From RGIG4034 sp045628945 (GTDB lineage: Bacteria; Bacillota; Clostridia; Lachnospirales; Lachnospiraceae), in the NCBI GenBank assembly GCA_045628945.1, contig JAZQQG010000016.1, positions 10,057 to 74,056 of the forward strand: a DNA stretch of 64,000 bases, in the 5' to 3' direction. Every line of letters starts with the position of its first letter. The first letter of the stretch is position 1. The notes under the pieces are model-generated. The model did no database searches. It saw only the letters and a list, made by a program, of their open reading frames with translations, and was not told the DNA's origin. The translations under genes were made by a program, and so were the position numbers. Positions 34,065-43,507 of the stretch are shown piece by piece.

Positions 34065-35288
34065 TTATACCTCAAACTTCATGAAGCTCTTCTTGCCCTT
34101 CTTCACAACGAAGCTGCCGGCACCAATCTGCTCCTTGGTATAAGCAGTCTTAACATCGGTAATTCTTTCGTCGTTGACACTGACACCACCCTGCTCTACA
34201 TTACGTCTTGCCTCCGCACGGCTGGGAGCCAGTTTGGATGCAGTTAAAAGAGCAAGAATATCAATCTGACCGTCACGGAAATCCTCCTCCGTAAGCTTGG
34301 TGGTAGGAATGTTCTCCAGATTACCGCCACCGGCAAACAGAGCCTTTGCGGCACTCTCTGCCTTCTTTGCTTCTTCCTCACCGTGAACCAGCGCGGTTAA
34401 CTCGTAAGCAAGAATCTCCTTGGCACGATTCAACTGACTTCCTTCCCATTTGTCCATCTCGTCAATCTGCTCAAGAGGCAGGAAGGTCAAAAGACGAATA
34501 CACTTCAGCACATCGGAATCCGCTACATTTCTCCAGTACTGGTAGAAATCGTAGGGAGAGGTCTTCTCCGGATCCAACCAAACTGCGCCGGACTGGGTCT
34601 TACCCATCTTCTTCCCCTCGGAGTTTAACAGTAACGTAATGGTCATGGCATAGGCATCCTTACCAAGCTTCTTACGAATCAGTTCGGTACCGCCTAACAT
34701 ATTGCTCCACTGGTCGTCGCCGCCAAACTGCATATTGCAGCCGTAATCGGTGTAGAGCTTGTAGAAGTCATAGCTCTGCATAATCATATAGTTGAATTCC
34801 AGGAAGGTCAGACCCTTCTCCATACGCTGCTTATAGCACTCAGCCGCAAGCATCTTATTCACGGAGAAACAGGAACCGATATCGCGAATGAAATCCACAT
34901 AGTTCAAATCCAATAACCAGTCCGCGTTGTTCACCAACATCGCCTTGCCTTCACCAAAATCAATGAAACGGCTCATCTGCTTCTTAAAGCACTCGATGTT
35001 ATGCTCAATGGTCTCCTTGGTCATCATCTTACGCATATCATTTCTTCCGGAAGGGTCTCCGATCATACCGGTACCGCCACCGAGAAGTGCAATCGGCTTA
35101 TTGCCGGCCATCTGCAGACGCTTCATCAGGCATAAAGCCATGAAATGTCCGACATGAAGGCTGTCTGCGGTAGGGTCAAAACCGATATAGAAGGTTGCCT
35201 TTCCGTTATTAATTAATTCCTTTATTTCCTCTTCATCAGTCATCTGGGCAATTAATCCTCTTGCCACTAATTCATCATAGATTGTCAT
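34065..35288 (-). CDS. tyrS: tyrosyl-tRNA synthetase
   Basis: A 407-residue class I synthetase. The start is the ATG at 35288 (MTIYDELVARG), preceded by GGGAGG. Signatures: the HIGH-like DSLHVGH, GGGTGMIGDPSGR, QFGGDDQWSN and the KMSKS-like KKMGKTQSG; a C-terminal S4 RNA-binding domain runs from about 345 (SRAEARRNVEQGGVSVND). It charges tRNA-Tyr. Its promoter overlaps the end of the upstream histidine kinase gene. There is no room for a T-box leader. Confidence 0.97.
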   Translation of the reverse strand: MTIYDELVARGLIAQMTDEEEIKELINNGKATFYIGFDPTADSLHVGHFMALCLMKRLQMAGNKPIALLGGGTGMIGDPSGRNDMRKMMTKETIEHNIECFKKQMSRFIDFGEGKAMLVNNADWLLDLNYVDFIRDIGSCFSVNKMLAAECYKQRMEKGLTFLEFNYMIMQSYDFYKLYTDYGCNMQFGGDDQWSNMLGGTELIRKKLGKDAYAMTITLLLNSEGKKMGKTQSGAVWLDPEKTSPYDFYQYWRNVADSDVLKCIRLLTFLPLEQIDEMDKWEGSQLNRAKEILAYELTALVHGEEEAKKAESAAKALFAGGGNLENIPTTKLTEEDFRDGQIDILALLTASKLAPSRAEARRNVEQGGVSVNDERITDVKTAYTKEQIGAGSFVVKKGKKSFMKFEV

Positions 35289-35329
35289 AGAACCTCCCTG
35301 CCCTTCGGACACGTATTTTCATTCTAATA

Positions 35330-35359
35330 ATTATAGTGAATCGTCTTCTTTTTTGTCAA
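35330..35359 (-). promoter_or_regulatory. tyrS promoter inside the 3' end of the kinase gene
   Basis: TTGACA (35359-35354), 18-base spacer, TATAAT (35335-35330) on the minus strand. The kinase stop codon TAA is part of the TATAAT box. Confidence 0.85.
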
Positions 35360-37898
35360 CCTTGGATTCTGTAATCAGCGGAAAAGACAAGGTGACCTTG
35401 AAGAGGTCTCCGTCCAAATATAACTTTAATTCTCCGCCTTGCAGTTTCGTCAGATTTTTTGCAATGGATAAGCCTAATCCACTGCCCTCGGAGCTTCTTG
35501 CGATATCGCCTCGAATGAAGCGTTCCGTCAGTTCCTCCGCCGAAATATTTAACTTCTGCTCGGAGATATTCTTAAAGGTCAGTACCGCGCAGGTCTCCGC
35601 ACATTCCATCGACACATAGACACGGGAATCCGGCAAAGCATATTTCACGATATTGCTCAAAAGATTCTCAATAATGCGCCAGGTATGCGAGGCATCCAGT
35701 TCCACGGGAACCGCTCCCTCCGGCATCTGTACAATCACCTGAAGCTTCTTCGCGGCCAGACGTTCATCGAATTCCCCCAGGGCCTGCTGCAGAAGTTCCT
35801 TCAGGTTTAAATGGATCTTATTGACGCTGATATTGCCCGAGGAAATCTTACTTGCTTCCACCAGATCATCGGTCAACTGCTTCAGTCGCTGACTCTTCTG
35901 ATCGAGAACCGCAATGTAACGGATAATATTCTCGTTATCCGTATTCTCACGCTTAATCAGATCAATATAGCTGATGATACTCGTGAGCGGCGTCTTAATA
36001 TCATGAGAAACGTTCGTAATCAGATCCGTCCGCATTCGTTCGCTTCGCACATCGGATTCGATGGTCCGGCTGATGCCCTGCTTAATCTCATTAATGGAGT
36101 TTGCAATCAGCAGGTTGTCCCCATCCATGCCGGAGGTGTCCACCTGATAGTCAAGATTTCCGTTGCTCAGTTCCTCAATCGCATGGAGCACCAGTACTCT
36201 TCTACGGTTGGTTCGATACTTCTGAACACCGACAAATAAGTCAACCAACACCACCGGAATCCAGAAAAGCCAATGTACATAGAATCCAAGCAATACGCCT
36301 GCCGCATTGACACCGATAAACGCACCATACGGTACCACGGTTCGTACCAGCACCCGACGATGGGAGGCTGCCGACTCGATTCCCTGATACAATCGATACA
36401 AAAGAGAATTGCGAAGAAGCTTACGACCCTTTACTCGTCTGGAGATTCCGCAGAGCAGGGAAACCGTAAGCAGGGCGAAAAACAACCCAAACAGCAACGC
36501 AATACCGCTGGCACGCAGCGTAAACCTTCCGCGCCCGAATACCGGCGCAAAGGAACGGTAGACGACTAATTCATACCATTCACCGTAAACCGCATAATTC
36601 TTGCTGATTAGTCCAATGCTTCTCCATAGGATTTCCTGCAAACGAACCAATCCGAAATACAAGCCCCCGTAGAGCAGAAGGAACGGCTCTGTCGGTATAT
36701 AATCCATAAACGGCTTGCGCTTATGAGAAACGGTCTCGGTCACCACACATACCGTAAGTCCAATCAAAGCAAACAAACCGATCAGAATCGTCCAGCGAAG
36801 AAACCTTGCCAGCGCCGGATATCGCTTGGTATACTGCTCATTCAGTTCCGCAAAGGAATCCGAATGTTCAAAGGAGTCCGCTACACCAAACCAAAGCTTC
36901 ACATTACTCTTAAAGGCATAATAATATTCATTAACAGCACGCATGGTCGTATTGCTCAAATCCGGAAGATTTCCGGTACCGGTTAACGTGTCATAATCAT
37001 AGAAAAAGTAATTTCCATAGGAGGAAAACAACGAGGACAGTTCTTCCTCGGAGATGGATGCATAGAGTCGTCTGTTCTCATTCAGGTTCGAGTAGATTTT
37101 CCACTCGCCATCCTTAATAAACGCAATATAGTACAGGAAATTGCTATCGGAATAGTACTGTAAATACTGCGTATAGCTGTTATAGTTCAAATAAGCCATC
37201 TCAGCCGCTGTCTGCAGATACTGTGTAAGTTCCGAATACTCCTGGATATTTTTGGCATACTGAATCAACCGTTTGCCCTCGGTTGTCAGATAGAACTCAT
37301 TGGAGGGCGACAGGCAGCTGTAATCCGAATTGGTGATTCCAGCATTCAGGTTCCCTGGATTAGCCGTAAGTCCCGGATTCGTAGGTGCAAAACCGGGATT
37401 GGCTTCCGTGGATTCCGATACGTTTCCGCCATACAATTCCGAAAGCTCCGTGAATTCCTCCTGTGTCATTCGATTCCGATACACGCCATGCGCACCCCAG
37501 CGGATCAGATCCTCCAGATAATAGGTTACTGTGGGATGAGAATTCATCGGTTTTCCCAGATTCTTATGCTGCGCATAGTCCTGAATGTCGATTAACTTCT
37601 TGGCATTATATTTTCCATTGGTCTCAAACTGGTCACGAATCACCACAAACCGAATCACTTCCCAGATATTGCTGTCCAAAAGGGCATATAACTCCTCGCT
37701 CTTTTCCATGCGTTCAACGCCTTTTCGGAAAGACAGAACATCCGCAACCGAACGATTCATACTGCGTGCTTCGGTGATTCCCAGAAGACTCATCGTAAAA
37801 AAGAGCAACACAAACAGAACGGCAAGTCCCTTCACTCCCCATCTTGCAATCCTGCTCTTTTCCGGTATGCGCATTGTCTTTTCACTCTTCTGACTCAT
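35331..37898 (-). CDS. large multi-pass sensor histidine kinase
   Basis: An 855-residue sensor. A first membrane helix (about 27-45) is followed by a big extracytoplasmic domain (about 46-365) rich in Tyr/Asn, including an NPG-repeat loop (NPGFAPTNPGLTANPGNLNAG, near 166-190). Then come several more membrane segments (about 370-575), a HAMP-like linker, the phospho-acceptor block ITNVSHDIKTPLTSI near 660, and a HATPase domain with ENLLSNIVKYA (N-box) and SEGSGLGLSIAKNL (G-box). It overlaps its regulator gene by ATGA. The ligand is unknown; kinases with such multi-segment membranes often sense cell-envelope state. Confidence 0.93.
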   Translation of the reverse strand: MSQKSEKTMRIPEKSRIARWGVKGLAVLFVLLFFTMSLLGITEARSMNRSVADVLSFRKGVERMEKSEELYALLDSNIWEVIRFVVIRDQFETNGKYNAKKLIDIQDYAQHKNLGKPMNSHPTVTYYLEDLIRWGAHGVYRNRMTQEEFTELSELYGGNVSESTEANPGFAPTNPGLTANPGNLNAGITNSDYSCLSPSNEFYLTTEGKRLIQYAKNIQEYSELTQYLQTAAEMAYLNYNSYTQYLQYYSDSNFLYYIAFIKDGEWKIYSNLNENRRLYASISEEELSSLFSSYGNYFFYDYDTLTGTGNLPDLSNTTMRAVNEYYYAFKSNVKLWFGVADSFEHSDSFAELNEQYTKRYPALARFLRWTILIGLFALIGLTVCVVTETVSHKRKPFMDYIPTEPFLLLYGGLYFGLVRLQEILWRSIGLISKNYAVYGEWYELVVYRSFAPVFGRGRFTLRASGIALLFGLFFALLTVSLLCGISRRVKGRKLLRNSLLYRLYQGIESAASHRRVLVRTVVPYGAFIGVNAAGVLLGFYVHWLFWIPVVLVDLFVGVQKYRTNRRRVLVLHAIEELSNGNLDYQVDTSGMDGDNLLIANSINEIKQGISRTIESDVRSERMRTDLITNVSHDIKTPLTSIISYIDLIKRENTDNENIIRYIAVLDQKSQRLKQLTDDLVEASKISSGNISVNKIHLNLKELLQQALGEFDERLAAKKLQVIVQMPEGAVPVELDASHTWRIIENLLSNIVKYALPDSRVYVSMECAETCAVLTFKNISEQKLNISAEELTERFIRGDIARSSEGSGLGLSIAKNLTKLQGGELKLYLDGDLFKVTLSFPLITESKVDKKEDDSL

Positions 37899-38584
37899 TG
37901 CTTATCAATCTTATACCCCACGCCCCAAACAACCTTGAGGAAACGCGGCTCCTTCGGGTTAATCTCAATCTTCTCCCGAATGTGTCGGATGTGTACCGCC
38001 ACCGTATTGTCTGCTCCGATTGCCTCTTCATGCCAGATATTCTCATAGATCTGATCAATGGAGAAAACCTTACCGGGATTCTTCATGAGAAGTAAAAGAA
38101 TATTATACTCAATGGGGGTCAAACGCACCGGCTCATCATCCACCGTCACCATCTTCTCATTATCGTCTAAGACCAGTCCTCCCGTCTTATAGACATTTTG
38201 ACCGCCCTCCGTCTGCGCGCCGAACTTCTTGTAGCGGCGCAACTGACTTTTCACTCTCGCTACCAGCTCCAACGGATGAAACGGCTTGCAGATATAGTCA
38301 TCCGCTCCCATATTCAGTCCAAGAATCTTATCCGAATCCTCCACCTTTGCCGAGAGCATAATAATCGGAATCGAAGAAAACTCCCGAATCTTATAGGCCG
38401 CCGTAATTCCGTCCATACGAGGCATCATCACATCCAGAATGACCAGATCGATCTCATGGTCTTTTACCGCCTCCACGGCCTCTAAGCCGTCATGCGCCTT
38501 GCGTACCTCATAGGCTTCCTGTCGGAGATAGATTTCCAGTGCATCCACAATCTCCGCATCATCATCACATACCAGTATTGTCAT
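37895..38584 (-). CDS. OmpR/PhoB-family response regulator
   Basis: A 229-residue regulator starting MTILVCDDDAEIVDAL. The receiver has DDD near 8-10, the phospho-acceptor Asp in LVILDVMMP, and KPFHPLELVARV. The C-terminal winged helix has LTPIEYNILLLLMKNPG and VAVHIRHIREKIE plus VWGVGYKI. An upstream in-frame ATG gives 15 more residues but reads through the yraN end; AGGGGAG supports the ATG at 38584. It is partnered with the downstream 855-residue kinase by overlapping stop/start. Confidence 0.96.
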   Translation of the reverse strand: MTILVCDDDAEIVDALEIYLRQEAYEVRKAHDGLEAVEAVKDHEIDLVILDVMMPRMDGITAAYKIREFSSIPIIMLSAKVEDSDKILGLNMGADDYICKPFHPLELVARVKSQLRRYKKFGAQTEGGQNVYKTGGLVLDDNEKMVTVDDEPVRLTPIEYNILLLLMKNPGKVFSIDQIYENIWHEEAIGADNTVAVHIRHIREKIEINPKEPRFLKVVWGVGYKIDKQ

Positions 38585-38594
38585 TCTACTCCCC

Positions 38595-38963
38595 TTACAG
38601 ATACGCATCTCCCGCATAGGGAAATGCATTTTTTACCCAACGAATGCGCTCGTCGGTTACGCCGATTACATCAAATCGTACCGGCATCGCATAAAACCGC
38701 CCCTGTACTGCCCGAAAACCGTCGCTTACGCGGCTGATTTGGACCTGCTTATGCAGATTCACAGCTTCCAGCGGGTTGGCATGATCCTTACTCTTTCGAT
38801 ATTTTACCTCGAAAAAAACAAGGTATTTGCCATCCACCCCAATGAGATCAATCTCTCCCATTCGGTGAAAATGATAATTCATGGCAAGAATTCGTACGCC
38901 CTTTGTTTCCAGAAAGCGTCTTGCCAGCTTTTCCTTATCGGATCCTGTCGATCTGTGATTCAT
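38595..38963 (-). CDS. YraN/UPF0102 endonuclease-like protein
   Basis: A 122-residue protein of the YraN family, a Holliday-junction-resolvase-like nuclease fold. The key residues are visible: GEIDLIGVDG, VFFEVKYR (the E-x-K of the catalytic site) and a C-terminal RFDVIGV. Biological substrate unknown. It often lies beside rnhB, as here, where it closes the rbgA-rnhB-fliK'-flhB' gene run. Confidence 0.93.
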   Translation of the reverse strand: MNHRSTGSDKEKLARRFLETKGVRILAMNYHFHRMGEIDLIGVDGKYLVFFEVKYRKSKDHANPLEAVNLHKQVQISRVSDGFRAVQGRFYAMPVRFDVIGVTDERIRWVKNAFPYAGDAYL

Positions 38964-39010
38964 CCTACTCCTTCACAGGTCTCTCCGACTGCTCCCACAC
39001 AGTCCTTTCG

Positions 39011-39295
39011 CTACTTCAATCCCTTTGCCCGAATCTTATCCATTGCGTCCACAAAAACCAGAATCTCTGCCACCACACCGTAGAGTTCCGGCGGAATCAT
39101 CTCCCCCACTTCCAGTGCCGCTAAGGATTTCACCAGCTTATCATCCTTATGGACCGGGACATTGGCCTCCTCCGCCTTTTCGATGATTCGATCGGCGATG
39201 GCCCCCTGACCGGTTGCAATGACCTTCGGCGCCGGCTCGTTTGGATCGTATTCCAGTGCAACCGCCTGTCTCATGTTCTTTTTTGCATGATTCAT
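39011..39295 (-). CDS. FlhB C-terminal domain-like protein (YlqH type)
   Basis: A 94-residue soluble protein matching only the cytoplasmic C-terminal domain of the flagellar export switch FlhB: RQAVALEYDPNEPAPKVIATGQG, ADRIIEKAEEANVPV, LVKSLAALEVGEMIPPELYGVVAEILVFV. The NPTH autocleavage site is absent (DPNEPAP occupies the following strand). In B. subtilis the same gene (ylqH) follows ylqG and rnhB, so the neighbourhood is conserved. Such proteins can partly replace FlhB's tail, but in most species the role is untested. AAGGAGG precedes the ATG. Confidence 0.9.
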   Translation of the reverse strand: MNHAKKNMRQAVALEYDPNEPAPKVIATGQGAIADRIIEKAEEANVPVHKDDKLVKSLAALEVGEMIPPELYGVVAEILVFVDAMDKIRAKGLK

Positions 39296-39307
39296 CTGCG
39301 ATCCTCC

Positions 39308-41218
39308 TTAAGCTCTTACATCCAGCGAATAGTGCAAAAGCGGCACGGTTACGGAACCACCGCCTTCATTTTTCATCGCTTTGATTGCTTCAAAGGGTTC
39401 CTCCTTTTCCTTCACCGTGCATTCGGTATGAATGGAATAGCCCTTGTCTTCCAGACGCTTCGTCAGATAATGCATATTGGTCTCAATAAGATCCAGACAG
39501 GATTCATCGGCCAGTGTAAATTTCGTAGAAAGCTTCTCGTCCTTCAAACGCACATAGACATCCGTGGGACCAAGATGCTCCATATCCAAATGCAGAAAAG
39601 CGGTAAGTTCCTCTCCGGGTTTAAACTGCTTACTCTTTCTCGAGAAGACATAGAGTTCGGAATTGGCCATTTTACCGGCGTTCCGAAGCGGAATCTGCAC
39701 ATAGGAATACAGTTCGTTAATCTGATTCAAAAAATCAATATTTTCCCGAAGATTCTCCGCTGTCTGGCTTAAGTTTCTGCCGGCTTCGGTATCCTTGGCC
39801 GCACTGCCGAGAATCTGCTCCCGAATTCGCTCTGCGGTCTCTTCTATGGAGGACAATGTCGCCTTCAGTTGATTGCGAAACGCCTCGCCGTCCTCCCCTG
39901 CAAGTTTTGCCGGGTCGAGACTCCATTTATTCAAAAGAGCATGCTGCAGCCGATCCAGTTTTTCGTGAATCGAAAGGGATTCCCCGGCGATCTGAGAAAC
40001 GGCCTCATTTCGACCTGAGAACTCCTGCAATGGTTGGGAATCTGATCCAACCGTCGGCGACTGGGGCTCTCTCACAGGCGACTGGGGCTCTCTCACAGGC
40101 GACTGTGGCTCTCCCACAGGCGTCTTCAAGTTCTGGCCCTCTACGGGTTGCGGATTCTCATTTTCCGAAGCCTGCGGATTCTGATTTACCGTCGTCTGTA
40201 GGTTTTGGCTTAGGGTGTTCTGAGAAGCAAGGCCTTCAGAAGCTTGCAACGCCGTATTTTCGTTTCCCATTGGTTCCGGCATCCGGTTCTCGTCCCCGGT
40301 AGGATTCGGTGAGTTCGGCTGTTCCGTCAAAGGGATACTGCCGGAATCCATCTGCGCCGCATTCATTGCTGTTCCTGCGGGAATTTCTCCTTCTGCTTCC
40401 ATGGTAAGAAGCACCGGATTGGGAAGAGAGGGTTCGCCGGAGGAAACAGAATTGTCTGTCCGATTCTCTGCCGCAAACACCATCCCAATATCTGAAACGG
40501 GATTCATCAACGAATCCCCCTTCTCTGTCGGAAGGGTGAAGAGAAGTTCCTTCATCACACCGTCCACAAATTCATGGGCAGCTTCGGGGCCCTCCCGATT
40601 CATAAGTTCCAATGCAGTATCCGCAATTCCCTGCGTTAGATTGCTAACGCCACCGGACAGATAATGATTCAGATTTGCATAATTTTCATATCCCTGAATC
40701 GTGCTCTCCTGCACGGGGATGCCAAGTTTCGTTAAGGATGCCAGCGTATCGATACCGGCCTCGGGATAGGTCATCATCTGCCCCGACATATGAAGAAGAG
40801 AATTTCGATCAATTCCCATTCCCTGTGAGATCATGGTCTCTACCATCGACACATTCTGTCCCGTGGAAGAAAGCCCTGCCTGCTGCAAAGCCTGCATCAC
40901 CACATTGGCGGTGGAAGTATTGGTAAGAAGCGGACGAAGGACAACGGAGGCACCGCTTTGTGCCACCTCAAAGGTTACCGTTTTCCCTTCCGTCAGATTC
41001 ATCCCCTCATCCAGCCTTGCCGTCATCGTCGCATCATTGCTTAAACGAATCGTCACAGTCCCGTCCTTCACGGATTCCACGGTTCCAACGACCTTATCGC
41101 CTGCAGACACCGTGAGATTACTGCTCATCGCACCCGGGTTTCTGCCGGAATAGGATCCGGATATGGAGCTTGCTCCCAAGGAGCCGCTCGTTTGTGTCGG
41201 CGTCTGGATTGCTGTCAT
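39308..41218 (-). CDS. FliK/YlqG-like hook-length control protein
   Basis: A 636-residue protein starting MTAIQTPTQ; its ATG overlaps the rnhB stop (ATGA). The N-terminal part has a small beta domain (GDKVVGTVESVKDGTVTIRL). A long low-complexity centre rich in N, Q, P, S, E includes a tandem EPQSPVR repeat. The C-terminal domain (about 480-630) resembles the FliK substrate-specificity domain: LNQINELYSYVQIPLRN, ELTAFLHLDMEHLGPTDVYVRLKD, LIETNMHYLTKRLEDKGY. YlqG has the same position in B. subtilis. Function in flagellar hook length is by family; no hook genes are near. Confidence 0.8.
   Translation of the reverse strand: MTAIQTPTQTSGSLGASSISGSYSGRNPGAMSSNLTVSAGDKVVGTVESVKDGTVTIRLSNDATMTARLDEGMNLTEGKTVTFEVAQSGASVVLRPLLTNTSTANVVMQALQQAGLSSTGQNVSMVETMISQGMGIDRNSLLHMSGQMMTYPEAGIDTLASLTKLGIPVQESTIQGYENYANLNHYLSGGVSNLTQGIADTALELMNREGPEAAHEFVDGVMKELLFTLPTEKGDSLMNPVSDIGMVFAAENRTDNSVSSGEPSLPNPVLLTMEAEGEIPAGTAMNAAQMDSGSIPLTEQPNSPNPTGDENRMPEPMGNENTALQASEGLASQNTLSQNLQTTVNQNPQASENENPQPVEGQNLKTPVGEPQSPVREPQSPVREPQSPTVGSDSQPLQEFSGRNEAVSQIAGESLSIHEKLDRLQHALLNKWSLDPAKLAGEDGEAFRNQLKATLSSIEETAERIREQILGSAAKDTEAGRNLSQTAENLRENIDFLNQINELYSYVQIPLRNAGKMANSELYVFSRKSKQFKPGEELTAFLHLDMEHLGPTDVYVRLKDEKLSTKFTLADESCLDLIETNMHYLTKRLEDKGYSIHTECTVKEKEEPFEAIKAMKNEGGGSVTVPLLHYSLDVRA
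40058..40120 (-). repeat. three tandem 21-bp repeats in the FliK-like gene
   Basis: Copies at 40058-40078 and 40079-40099 are identical on the plus strand (core CGACTGGGGCTCTCTCACAG); the third at 40100-40120 differs at two bases. Each encodes seven residues of the EPQSPVR type, so length changes stay in frame. Confidence 0.9.
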
Positions 41219-41988
41219 TTTGATTCCTCTACAAAATGTCCGATAAACGATCTTCTGTGAATCTCGCAAGGACCAATGGCCTTGAGCGCTTCGATATGGG
41301 AAGCACTTCCGTACCCTTTATTGGAGGCAAAATCGTAACCTGGATACTTTTGGTCCATCTCTTCCATCAGACGATCTCTTGTGACCTTTGCCACAATACT
41401 GGCCGCCGCAATGGAAGCCGACTTGGCATCTCCTTTGATAATGGGCACCTGCTTCATGCTAACCCCCGGAATCGTCACTGCATCGTTTAATAATATATCG
41501 GGCTCCACGCCCAGATTCTTAATTGCCTGGCGCATTGCTTCATACGTGGCATTCAGAATATTGATCTCATCGATTCGTTTCTCGGAAGCGTAGCCGATTC
41601 CTACCGCTACCGCCCGCTCCATAATCACGTCATAGAGTTCGTCTCGCTTGGCGGCGGAGAGCTGCTTTGAGTCATTCAGTTCCAGAATCTGTACGTCCTT
41701 CGGCAGGATTACGGCTCCTGCCACCACAGGACCTGCAAGGGGTCCTCTTCCAACCTCATCAATTCCGCAGATGTAAGAAAATGTACTGTACTTCTTTTCA
41801 AAGGAGTACATCACCTCCGTACGTACCACTTCCTTCTCATAATTGGCAATCTGCTTCTGTGCCTTTCGTACAATTGCCTGCACCGCGTTTCGGGAGTCCC
41901 CCTCCCATTGCAAAATAAAGGAAGGCAGCTCCTCAACAGACGCTGCCTTATATTGCTCATTTACTTGAGATACTGATACCTTATCCAT
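41215..41988 (-). CDS. rnhB: ribonuclease HII
   Basis: A 257-residue nuclease that cuts RNA in RNA-DNA hybrids. The catalytic DEDD set is seen in YICGIDEVGRGPLAGPVV (D and E), LELNDSKQLSAAKRDEL (D) and KGDAKSASIAAASIVAKVTRD (D). About 70 N-terminal residues of helical extension precede the core, as in B. subtilis RnhB. It sits between lepB and the fliK-like gene in the conserved rbgA-rnhB-ylqG-ylqH order. Confidence 0.97.
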   Translation of the reverse strand: MDKVSVSQVNEQYKAASVEELPSFILQWEGDSRNAVQAIVRKAQKQIANYEKEVVRTEVMYSFEKKYSTFSYICGIDEVGRGPLAGPVVAGAVILPKDVQILELNDSKQLSAAKRDELYDVIMERAVAVGIGYASEKRIDEINILNATYEAMRQAIKNLGVEPDILLNDAVTIPGVSMKQVPIIKGDAKSASIAAASIVAKVTRDRLMEEMDQKYPGYDFASNKGYGSASHIEALKAIGPCEIHRRSFIGHFVEESK

Positions 41989-41999
41989 GATGCCCTCTT

Positions 42000-42566
42000 C
42001 TATCGATGTGAAATCTTACCAAACCTGTCAAACGGGAAAATACGAATCCAGGCCTTTCCCAAAATGGAGGACCGCTTCACATTGCCGACCGTGGCAGATC
42101 GACTGTCTGTGGAATTATTCCGATTATCCCCCAGAACGAAGTATTCGTCTTTTCCCAGGGTAATCTCCTCATGAGCAATTCCCGGATTTCGAATGACTTC
42201 GTAGCCAAAGCTCTCCGAAAGCACTTCGCCGTTAATATAGATTGCACCGTTTTCATCGATGCGAATCCGTTCACCGGGCATGCCGATGATACGTTTCACA
42301 TAGTACACACCCTTCGACTCCAGTGCGGGGTGAAAAACAATAATATCGAAACGCTTCGGATTTCCGAACCGATAGGACACCTTCTCCACCAAAAGATTAT
42401 CCTTGTCCGATAAGGTCGGGTACATACTGGTCCCCTGCACGTTCGTACGCTGCGCCACAAATTTAATCAAAAAAAGTGACACTAACAGGACAATCAGAAT
42501 ATAGAGTCCGAGGCTTAACAGCTCCTTTACGGTCTTATTCACTTTTGGATTCGAAGAGATCTCCAT
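42000..42566 (-). CDS. lepB: signal peptidase I (first paralog)
   Basis: A 188-residue membrane protease. One N-terminal membrane helix (about 14-35) precedes the catalytic domain with the Ser nucleophile in QGTSMYPTL, the Lys base in YYVKRIIGMPGE and the conserved GDNRNNSTDSR block. It removes Sec signal peptides at the outer membrane face. The size is typical of Gram-positive SPases. A second copy (43508-44098) lies on the other side of rbgA; the two share motifs but differ in the membrane region. Confidence 0.95.
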   Translation of the reverse strand: MEISSNPKVNKTVKELLSLGLYILIVLLVSLFLIKFVAQRTNVQGTSMYPTLSDKDNLLVEKVSYRFGNPKRFDIIVFHPALESKGVYYVKRIIGMPGERIRIDENGAIYINGEVLSESFGYEVIRNPGIAHEEITLGKDEYFVLGDNRNNSTDSRSATVGNVKRSSILGKAWIRIFPFDRFGKISHR

Positions 42567-42602
42567 CTTGCACTCCTTGATGCTGCTTCTATGAATAATA
42601 TT

Positions 42603-43484
42603 TTATTGCTTTTCCTTAGGAACTTCAAGAGTTATCTTCCCAAGACGACCCGATCGAAAATCGTCCAACAGAACCGTTGCACCCTTCCCGTAATCGAGCT
42701 CGTCTCCCTTCTTGATGCATCCTCTTTTACGACAGATGGCTTCATAGAGGTCGATCGGTTTTTCGTATTCAGAAGCAACCAATTCGTAACGGTCCCGGAA
42801 GGAATCCGGATAGGCCTCCATCATGAACTGAATCGTCTCATAAGTCAGATCTTCTAGGGACAGAATCTCGTCATTGATGGAACCGATCATCGCAAGATTA
42901 CGTCCCACAATTCGGTCCTCAAATTTCGGCCAAAGAATACCGGGCGTATCCAATAACTCCAGTTCGTTATTGGCCTTAATCCACTGCTTGCCCTTCGTAA
43001 CACCGGGCTTATTACCGGTCTTGGCAACCGCACGTTTCGCATAGGAATTGATAAAGGTCGACTTGCCGACATTGGGAATTCCCACAATCATGGCACGAAT
43101 CGGTCGATTCAGGATGCCCTTTTTCTTATTGCGTTCAATCTTCTCCTTGCAGACCTCACGAACCTTGGCAGAAATGCTCTTCATACCGTCTCCGGCCTTG
43201 GAATTCACCCGAAGCACCGTAAAGCCCTTCTCTCGGTAGTATTCCTCCCAAAGAGCCGTCTTACGCTCATCCGCCAGGTCCACCTTATTGAGAATAATCA
43301 TACGATACTTGTTTTTGGCCAGTGCATCGATATCCGGATTCTTCGAAGACAAAGGAACACGGGCATCCACAATCTCGATCACAAGATCGATAAGCGGAAG
43401 GTTCTCCTGCATCATTCTCTTTGCCTTGGTCATATGACCGGGATACCAGTGGATATCCGATTTTGGTATGTTTTTCTCTTCCAT
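42603..43484 (-). CDS. rbgA: ribosome biogenesis GTPase RbgA (YlqF)
   Basis: A 293-residue circularly permuted GTPase. G motifs occur in the order G4 (LNKVDL), G1 (GIPNVGKST), G3 (DTPGI), which marks the YlqF/YawG group. The N-terminal block IHWYPGHMTKA is the RbgA hallmark. It matures the 50S subunit in Firmicutes. A C-terminal ANTAR-like helical domain (about 210-293) binds rRNA. It lies between two lepB genes and upstream of rnhB. Confidence 0.97.
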   Translation of the reverse strand: MEEKNIPKSDIHWYPGHMTKAKRMMQENLPLIDLVIEIVDARVPLSSKNPDIDALAKNKYRMIILNKVDLADERKTALWEEYYREKGFTVLRVNSKAGDGMKSISAKVREVCKEKIERNKKKGILNRPIRAMIVGIPNVGKSTFINSYAKRAVAKTGNKPGVTKGKQWIKANNELELLDTPGILWPKFEDRIVGRNLAMIGSINDEILSLEDLTYETIQFMMEAYPDSFRDRYELVASEYEKPIDLYEAICRKRGCIKKGDELDYGKGATVLLDDFRSGRLGKITLEVPKEKQ

Positions 43485-43507
43485 CGCAAATCCTCCGTTT
43501 TCGCTAC

